A program made the position numbers and the translations under genes. Of a stretch of DNA of 7,292 nt, positions 1 to 4,710 are shown one piece after another. The stretch is from Candidatus Methanoplasma reticulitermitis (lineage in GTDB: Archaea > Thermoplasmatota > Thermoplasmata > Methanomassiliicoccales > Methanomethylophilaceae). The DNA is taken from contig JAITTK010000106.1 in the NCBI GenBank assembly GCA_031287135.1, positions 1 through 7,292 on the forward strand. The letters are read 5' to 3'. Numbering within the stretch: the stretch's first letter is position 1; each line of letters begins with the position of its first letter. The notes below the pieces were generated by a model, which worked only from the letters and a program-made list of their open reading frames with translations, made no database searches and was not told the DNA's origin.

Positions 1-675
1 AGGGCAGCGAAGGTCATAGAGAATGCCGATATCGTCACGGGTTACACCACATACACCGATATAATAAAGGAATTCTTTCCCGAAAAAACGTACAAGAGCA
101 CGGGCATGATGAGGGAGGTCGACAGATGCAGGATGGCCGTGGAGGACGCCATGGCCGGCAAGTCCGTAGCCATGGTCAGCAGCGGCGATTCCGGAATATA
201 CGGGATGGCCGGCATCATATATCAGATGGCGGACGAGATGAAAGCCGACATCGACATAGAGACCGTCCCCGGGATCACCGCGGCATCATCCGCGGCGTCG
301 TTGCTGGGTGCTCCGCTTATGCATGATCTGGCGCTCATAAGCCTGTCGGACCTCCTGACACCGCTTGACCTGATAATGAAAAGGGTGGACTGTGCGGGCA
401 TGGGGGATATGGTCGTCGCACTGTACAATCCCAAGAGTAAGAAAAGAACAGATTATCTGGAACAGGCCGCACGGATCCTTCTGAGATACCGTCCGGAGGA
501 TACACCGGTTGGCATCGCCAAGAATATCGGGAGGAAGGAACAGGAGATCGCCATCACTACCTTGGGCGGCATGGATCCGGCCCGAGTGGACATGTTCTGC
601 ACGGTTATCGTGGGAAACAGCCAGACCTACGTGTCCGGAGGCAGGATGATCACACCCAGAGGATATAGGATATGA
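1..675 (+). CDS. cbiH: Cobalt-factor III / precorrin-3B C17-methyltransferase, 5' end outside window
   Basis: SAM-dependent tetrapyrrole methylase (CbiH in the anaerobic route, CobJ in the aerobic one). It methylates C17 and drives ring contraction of the corrin precursor in the cytoplasm. The frame is open from base 1, so the ATG at 106 is internal: the codons before it encode family sequence (GYTTYTDII at visible residues 14-22, then TGMMREVDRC at 34-43). Also visible are SSGDSGIYGMAG (60-71), the methylase motif PGITA (90-94), ALYNPKSKKR, and PVGIAKNIGRKEQE near the C-terminus. The visible part is 224 residues; the family is usually about 240-260, so only some 20-30 N-terminal residues, with the first glycine-rich SAM loop, are missing. 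It ends with TGA, 12 nt before cbiC, which implies one operon. The cbiH rather than cobJ name is inferred from the anaerobic archaeal setting; the family call itself is firm. Confidence 0.93.
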   Translation, partial: RAAKVIENADIVTGYTTYTDIIKEFFPEKTYKSTGMMREVDRCRMAVEDAMAGKSVAMVSSGDSGIYGMAGIIYQMADEMKADIDIETVPGITAASSAASLLGAPLMHDLALISLSDLLTPLDLIMKRVDCAGMGDMVVALYNPKSKKRTDYLEQAARILLRYRPEDTPVGIAKNIGRKEQEIAITTLGGMDPARVDMFCTVIVGNSQTYVSGGRMITPRGYRI

Positions 676-679
676 GGAG
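674..679 (+). promoter_or_regulatory. Ribosome binding site of cbiC
   Basis: GAGGAG overlaps the TGA stop of cbiH and lies 8 nt before the ATG at 688. This is a good archaeal Shine-Dalgarno at normal spacing. It fixes the cbiC start and suggests translation coupled to cbiH. Confidence 0.7.
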
Positions 680-687
680 CTGGAAAT

Positions 688-1311
688 ATGGTTTATGAGA
701 TATTGAAACCCGAAGACATAGAAAAGAAGAGCATGGAGATAATAACATCCGAACTGAAAGGAAGGACTTGGCCGGAGCCCAGATTCTCAGTGATAAAAAG
801 ATGCATACACACATCCGCCGACTTCGATTACGCGGATAATCTCGTATTCTCGGACGGTGCGGAGGACATCGGCGTGGATCTGATAAGGAAAGGCGCCACC
901 ATCGTCACGGATACGAAGATGGCCGCATCGGGCATAAACAAGAACAGGCTGGAAAGCTACGGAGGGAAGGTCAGATGCTTCATCAGCGACGAGGATGTCG
1001 TGGCGGAGGCGAAATCCAGGAACTGCACAAGGGCCACCGTTTCCATGGAAAGGGCGGCCGAAATAAAGGGACCGTTGGTCATAGCCGTGGGGAATGCGCC
1101 GACGGCTCTGATAGCCCTGTACGATATGATAAAACAAGGCAGGATGGATCCGGGCCTGGTCATCGGAGTCCCGGTCGGTTTCGTGAACGTGGTGGAATCG
1201 AAAGAGATGCTGATGGAATTGGATGTCCCTTATATAGTCGCCAGAGGAAGGAAGGGCGGCAGCAACATCGCCGCGACCATCTGCAACGCGATGATGTATT
1301 ACAAAGGATGA
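688..1311 (+). CDS. cbiC: Cobalt-precorrin-8 / precorrin-8X methylmutase
   Basis: CbiC/CobH moves the methyl group from C11 to C12 of the corrin ring to give (cobalt-)hydrogenobyrinate, the substrate of the later amidation steps. The 207-residue product has normal family length and is complete. The signature RCIHTSADFDYADN contains His41, which corresponds to the catalytic histidine of CobH. AVGNAPTALIAL, then GVPVGFVNVVESKEML, and the C-terminal GRKGGSNIAATICNAM are the other conserved blocks that form the substrate pocket. No signal peptide or membrane segment is seen, so it is cytoplasmic. The start at 688 is supported by the GAGGAG site 8 nt upstream and by the N-terminal family pattern. 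The stop is TGA. It is the last recognisable gene of the forward cluster. Confidence 0.95.
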   Translation: MVYEILKPEDIEKKSMEIITSELKGRTWPEPRFSVIKRCIHTSADFDYADNLVFSDGAEDIGVDLIRKGATIVTDTKMAASGINKNRLESYGGKVRCFISDEDVVAEAKSRNCTRATVSMERAAEIKGPLVIAVGNAPTALIALYDMIKQGRMDPGLVIGVPVGFVNVVESKEMLMELDVPYIVARGRKGGSNIAATICNAMMYYKG

Positions 1312-1713
1312 ACCTGCGGCGGATGCGGCGTTTCAAAAATCCCCGGAAGGCCGGAATCCTGAAGAACGGAACAATGGGATGGGGATACTTCGGCAGGGCA
1401 TCGGAGCGGAGTTCTGCGCCACCGAACGGGAACGGGGTCGTCGGAGATCCGCAGATGCTTGAGGGGACATCTTAAACCGTTTCCCGTCGGGGTCCCCGGA
1501 CCTCTTTTGCCAATGGTCCGGGGTTTCATATTCTCGGACCATACCGTACACGGCAGCGATGATGTTCCCGATCGGAATTGCTTTTTTGGTGTTCCCGTTC
1601 ATCACATCCGTGGCGGCAGACGTATTCAGACCGAGTAATCGACAGCACCCAGGAGATTGTGCACCGGTGCGGTTTCCCTCATGATGTTACCGTTTTGGAC
1701 CTGACGGCACACA
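1312..1713. other. Convergent intergenic gap without a credible gene
   Basis: This lies between the TGA of cbiC (+) and the TGA of chlD (-). Short open frames exist on both strands (1308-1475 +, 1333-1605 -), but they are rich in Arg, Pro and Ser, lack Shine-Dalgarno sites at proper spacing, and resemble no family I know. No tRNA arms, cobalamin riboswitch core or CRISPR-like repeat is seen. Neither strand carries an in-frame TAG that would reveal a hidden gene if UAG were read as sense. Visible structure: the hairpin at 1494-1523, a T6 run on the + strand at 1582-1587, and a T5 run on the - strand (A5 at 1335-1339). The last two could end the forward and reverse transcripts respectively. Confidence 0.6.
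1494..1523 (+). terminator. Candidate terminator hairpin after cbiC
   Basis: CCCCGGACC (1494-1502) and GGTCCGGGG (1515-1523) form a perfect 9-bp GC-rich stem with a 12-nt loop, followed by TTTC. It sits 180 bp past the cbiC stop and about 190 bp past the chlD stop in the other direction. The stem is strong but the T-run after it is short, so a role as terminator or as mRNA 3'-end stabiliser is inference. Confidence 0.4.
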
Positions 1714-3630
1714 TCATTCGATTCCCGTTCCGACGACCGCTTTCACGCTGTCCGCCAGACGGTCGGCGTTCAATTCATCGAGCCTGGAGTACGTCCCGCC
1801 CAGCCTCTCGGCCAGAACTCTTGCGTGACCGAATCTCGCGAACCCCGTTCCGGCATCTATCACTATCCACCTGACACCGGGGATCTTGATGCTGTCGGCT
1901 ATCTTCAGCACCTCTTCGTTGGCATCTGCACCGGCATCCACCGGAACATTCGCTCTCCCGTCTGTCACGATCACGATATAGCACATCTCCCCGGGGTGTG
2001 AACGGGAGTACGATGACATGTACGAACTGACTGTCAGCAGTGCCTCTCCCAGCGGGGTCCTGCCGCCTGTGGGCAGTTCCTCCAGCTTGCGGTAGCTGTA
2101 TTCGACCGATCTGGTCGGAGGCAGGATGAGTTCCGACGCATCCCGTCTGAAAGCCATCATGCCTATGCGGTCCCTCTTGACGTAGCTTTCCTTGAGCATG
2201 GACATTATCGCACCTTTGACTGTGGCCATCCTCTTCCTCACGCCCAGGGAACCGCTTGCATCCACCAGGAAGAGTATCGTGCATCCGCTCCTTCTCTCCC
2301 TTATTTTTTCCCTTATGTCGCCGCTCTCGATGCATATCGCCATCCCGTTATGCCTGCGTTCGCGCTGATGGGGGGCGGCGGCCCTTATGGTGGCATCGAA
2401 CGCTATGTCAGGATGGTTTCCCCTACGGTCTCTGGATCCCGTGTATCTGCCTGTCCTGTCGCCGCTCTCCACGATGCCCCTTCTGCCCATCCTGCTCTTG
2501 GTGCGGGCGATCCTCCTGCTGCCGTCTTCATCGAGATAGTCTATGACCCTGAACTGCTCCCCTATGCTGAATAGCATCTCTTCCATCAGGCTGTCGGCAT
2601 CGGGAAGGTCCGGAGTGGATCCGCGGCTGTCCTTATCCCCGTGCTCCCCTTCATCGTCTTTCCTGTCTTTGGGGTACTCGCTGCCGCCGGAGTCCTCTTT
2701 CTCCTTGTCCTCGGAACCGTCGTTCCCGCTGTCCTCACTGTCACGGTCCGGAGGAGAGGGGGGAGGGCTGTAGTTCCGTCTGTGGGTGAGGCACAGCACC
2801 GCGGCCTCTTCGATGTCCTTTTTCATGACCTCGTCCCTGTCGTTCATTGCGGCCAGTGCCTTTGCCGTGTTCACCACGGCGATGTCTCCCCTGTGACCCT
2901 CCGCACCGATCCTCGTGCACAGTTCTGCCGTGATGTCCGTGAGTTCATCGGATATCGTCACGAACGGCAACACGCTGACCGCTCTGGCGATGTTCTCCCG
3001 GATGCGTCTGTCCTCATCTGAGAACTTCTTCCTGAAACTGTCCGGATCGCCGATGAAATCCATGTTCCTTCTGAGTATCTCCTCTTTGTCCGCCGTGTCC
3101 TCGGGGACCGACGCATACGCGCAGATATCGAACCTGTCCAAGATGTGGGAGCTCAGGTCGCTGTCGCATGGGTTCATGGATGCTATGATGAGCGTGTCCG
3201 TGCTGTACGAGGAGGATATCCCCTCTCTTTCGAGTATGACCTTCCCGCTGCGCACAGACTCCATCATTGATATGAGGGTACCCTGATCCATCAGGTTCAC
3301 ATCATCCAGATAGATTATGTTCCCGTCGGCCTCTTTGAGCAGCCCCTCGTTCATCGTGACCTTCCCGTCGGCCAACGTCGATTCCAGATCCATTCCTCCG
3401 AACAGCTGTTCATCGGATGTGTTCAAAGGGATGTTTACGGTCCTCTTGCCTGATATCCCCTGTATGGATCTCGATATCGTCGTCTTGGCGACCCCTGACG
3501 GACCTCTGACGAGAACGGCCCTGATGTTGTTGCTCACAAGAGCGCACATTATCGCTTTCTTCGTCTGGTCCATCCCGAATACCGCTGAGAACGGGAAGCA
3601 CGGATCGTCCTTCAGAGACGTTGCAGACAT
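1714..3630 (-). CDS. chlD: Chelatase subunit D (AAA+ and von Willebrand A domains)
   Basis: This is the 638-residue ChlD/BchD-type partner of ChlI and CobN. Its role is to link ATP hydrolysis by the AAA+ ring to the metal-inserting subunit. Domains: AAA+ at about residues 10-285, with Walker A GPSGVAKT (43-50), Walker B IIYLDD (105-110) and LDRFD (164-168); a Pro/Asp/Glu/Ser-rich acidic linker at about 288-345; and a C-terminal VWA domain at about 453-638. The VWA metal-ion site is complete: DASGS (457-461), Thr525 in GGRTPLG and Asp557 in TDGRAN. Unlike ChlD of many phototrophs, its Walker A is intact. The start overlaps the end of chlI by 19 bp, and a GGAGGA abuts the ATG directly, so translation is probably coupled to chlI. 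Its conserved FPF motif (12-14) precedes the next Met (20), which supports the start at 3630. The stop is TGA. Native substrate metal is not proven by sequence; the cobN neighbour suggests cobalt. Confidence 0.9.
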   Translation of the reverse strand: MSATSLKDDPCFPFSAVFGMDQTKKAIMCALVSNNIRAVLVRGPSGVAKTTISRSIQGISGKRTVNIPLNTSDEQLFGGMDLESTLADGKVTMNEGLLKEADGNIIYLDDVNLMDQGTLISMMESVRSGKVILEREGISSSYSTDTLIIASMNPCDSDLSSHILDRFDICAYASVPEDTADKEEILRRNMDFIGDPDSFRKKFSDEDRRIRENIARAVSVLPFVTISDELTDITAELCTRIGAEGHRGDIAVVNTAKALAAMNDRDEVMKKDIEEAAVLCLTHRRNYSPPPSPPDRDSEDSGNDGSEDKEKEDSGGSEYPKDRKDDEGEHGDKDSRGSTPDLPDADSLMEEMLFSIGEQFRVIDYLDEDGSRRIARTKSRMGRRGIVESGDRTGRYTGSRDRRGNHPDIAFDATIRAAAPHQRERRHNGMAICIESGDIREKIRERRSGCTILFLVDASGSLGVRKRMATVKGAIMSMLKESYVKRDRIGMMAFRRDASELILPPTRSVEYSYRKLEELPTGGRTPLGEALLTVSSYMSSYSRSHPGEMCYIVIVTDGRANVPVDAGADANEEVLKIADSIKIPGVRWIVIDAGTGFARFGHARVLAERLGGTYSRLDELNADRLADSVKAVVGTGIE

Positions 3631-4643
3631 TCCTCCAGTTCTCCGGCATCTATGTTCGATTCTTCGAACGGGCGCCTTCTCATGCGATGCGACATCACGA
3701 GTTCGGCAACTTCCCTTATGTCTTCCTTCCCGGCGTTCCTCCTGCCATCCATGGCAGCGTTCGCCTTAGCCGCTTTCATCATGGTTATATCCGCTCTGTG
3801 TCCATCGACGCCGAAGTGCGAGGTCACCGATACGATCATCTCGATGATGTCGTCATCCGAGGGTATTCCGCGGAGCCTGTCCTTTGCCGATGTTATGCGT
3901 TCCCGGAGTTTCCGTATGTCCTCCGAACATGTCTCCAGATATCCCTTCGGATCCTCGTCGAATCTTATCCTCCTCCTTACCACCTCGGCCCTTTCCTTCG
4001 TGTCCTTCTCACCCTTCACGTCTACAGAGAGCCCGAACCTGTCCAGCAGCTGCGGCCTCAGTTCGCCTTCTTCGGGGTTCATGGTGCCCACGAGGATGAA
4101 TCTCGATGGGTGCGAGAAGGATACGCCCTCCCTCTCGACATAGTTCACACCCATCGCCGCGGAATCCAGTAGCAGGTCCACGAGATGGTCGTCAAGGAGG
4201 TTCACCTCGTCCACGTACAGCAGGTTGCCGTTCGCTTGTGCGAGTATCCCCGGTTCGAACTTCTTCTCGCCGGTCTTCAGTACGTGCTCTATGTCAAGTG
4301 TTCCGGCCACCCGGTCCTCTGTTGCGCTCAGCGGCAGCTCCACCACCCCGACGGGGACCCTCACCGGAGATATCGTCTCTCCTCCCATCAGGCGCTCCCT
4401 GCAGCGATGGCACATGCTCTCGGGCCTCCCGAGGTCGCATCTGAAGGTGCACGGACTGACATTATCCCTCTCGGGAAGGATCTGCACCAGCGATCTGACC
4501 GCGGTCGATTTGGCGGTTCCTTTCTCACCTTTTATGAGCACACCGCCTATACCCGGGTCGACAGCATTCAGAATAAGGGCCTTCTTCATCTTCTCCTGAC
4601 CGACTATACTTGTAAAGGGAAACAGAATATCATTGCCGTTCAT
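3612..4643 (-). CDS. chlI: Chelatase AAA+ ATPase subunit I
   Basis: The 343-residue ChlI/BchI-family ATPase forms the AAA+ ring that, with ChlD, powers metal insertion by the large subunit (CobN here). Visible: N-terminal FPFTSIVGQ (8-16), Walker A GEKGTAKST (39-47), Walker B LLYVDEVNLL (141-150), VGTMNPEEG (185-193) and LLDRFGL (199-205) carrying the arginine that acts in trans. Cys65, Cys69, Cys78 and Cys81 form a CxxxC...CxxC group that could bind metal or act in redox control. Length is normal for the family. The frame is open further upstream, to 4994, but that part lies antisense to cobN and is not family sequence; the ATG at 4643 has GAGGAA 4 nt upstream (GAGG 6 nt) and begins just before the conserved FPF motif. 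It is followed by chlD with a 19-bp overlap and divergently faces cobN across 67 bp, which supports one chelatase unit. The stop is TGA. Confidence 0.93.
   Translation of the reverse strand: MNGNDILFPFTSIVGQEKMKKALILNAVDPGIGGVLIKGEKGTAKSTAVRSLVQILPERDNVSPCTFRCDLGRPESMCHRCRERLMGGETISPVRVPVGVVELPLSATEDRVAGTLDIEHVLKTGEKKFEPGILAQANGNLLYVDEVNLLDDHLVDLLLDSAAMGVNYVEREGVSFSHPSRFILVGTMNPEEGELRPQLLDRFGLSVDVKGEKDTKERAEVVRRRIRFDEDPKGYLETCSEDIRKLRERITSAKDRLRGIPSDDDIIEMIVSVTSHFGVDGHRADITMMKAAKANAAMDGRRNAGKEDIREVAELVMSHRMRRRPFEESNIDAGELEECLQRL
3631..3636 (-). promoter_or_regulatory. Shine-Dalgarno abutting the chlD start
   Basis: On the minus strand GGAGGA runs directly into the chlD ATG (3630-3628) with almost no spacer, and lies inside the last codons of chlI. 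The match to the 16S tail is good but the spacing is much shorter than the usual 5-10 nt. No better in-frame ATG, GTG or TTG exists before the conserved FPF motif. Reinitiation by ribosomes finishing chlI is the likely route. Confidence 0.45.
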
Positions 4644-4647
4644 ACAA

Positions 4648-4653
4648 TTCCTC
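4648..4653 (-). promoter_or_regulatory. Ribosome binding site of chlI
   Basis: On the minus strand GAGGAA lies 4 nt before the ATG at 4643-4641 (6 nt counting from GAGG). It decides the start of chlI against the long upstream open frame that runs antisense through the 5' part of cobN. Confidence 0.7.
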
Positions 4654-4665
4654 AAATAATAATAG

Positions 4666-4673
4666 ATATATTT
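4666..4673 (-). promoter_or_regulatory. TATA-like box, chlI direction
   Basis: On the minus strand this reads AAATATAT, centred about 26 nt before the chlI ATG. At usual archaeal TATA-to-start distance, transcription would begin at or very near the ATG and miss the Shine-Dalgarno site. A second AT-rich element at 4690-4704 would give a leader that includes it. Which one is used cannot be told from sequence. Confidence 0.35.
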
Positions 4674-4688
4674 GGATGTATAATCCAA
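4672..4688. promoter_or_regulatory. Palindrome in divergent promoter, candidate operator
   Basis: TTGGAT, a 5-nt spacer (GTATA) and ATCCAA make a perfect 6-bp inverted repeat in the middle of the 67-bp region between chlI and cobN. It overlaps the TATA-like TATAAT at 4679-4684 and abuts the minus-strand TATA-like box. A dimeric repressor bound here could shut both directions at once. The regulator is unknown; none is encoded in the window. Confidence 0.4.
4679..4684 (+). promoter_or_regulatory. TATA-like box, cobN direction
   Basis: TATAAT lies 27-32 nt before the ATG at 4711, with no Shine-Dalgarno between the two. This distance would place the transcript start within a few bases of 4711, giving a leaderless or nearly leaderless cobN mRNA. 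The call rests on position and composition only. Confidence 0.35.
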
Positions 4689-4710
4689 CTTAATACATAA
4701 TAAGTTTTTC

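Noticed and set aside
1312..1359. In-frame continuation of cbiC past its TGA, with a CGGCG cysteine pair
   Set aside because: CbiC is already full length at the TGA, the extension is only 16 codons, and nothing suggests UGA recoding.
1308..1475. 55-residue frame overlapping the cbiC stop as ATGA
   Set aside because: The coupling-like overlap is attractive, but the product is basic and low-complexity, matches no family I know, and has only AGG directly against the ATG.
1333..1605. 90-residue minus-strand frame downstream of chlD
   Set aside because: The start of the product looks protein-like, but the rest is Arg/Pro/Ser-rich, no Shine-Dalgarno is seen and no family is recognised; more likely chance in GC-rich DNA.
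1312..1713. Possible tRNA, cobalamin riboswitch or C/D box RNA in the gap
   Set aside because: No T-arm or acceptor pairing, no riboswitch core, and the near matches to the C box lack a proper D box partner.
2256..4172. Several long plus-strand open frames opposite chlD and chlI
   Set aside because: They are antisense shadows of two well-supported genes, have skewed Ser/Pro/Arg/Cys composition and no family motifs.
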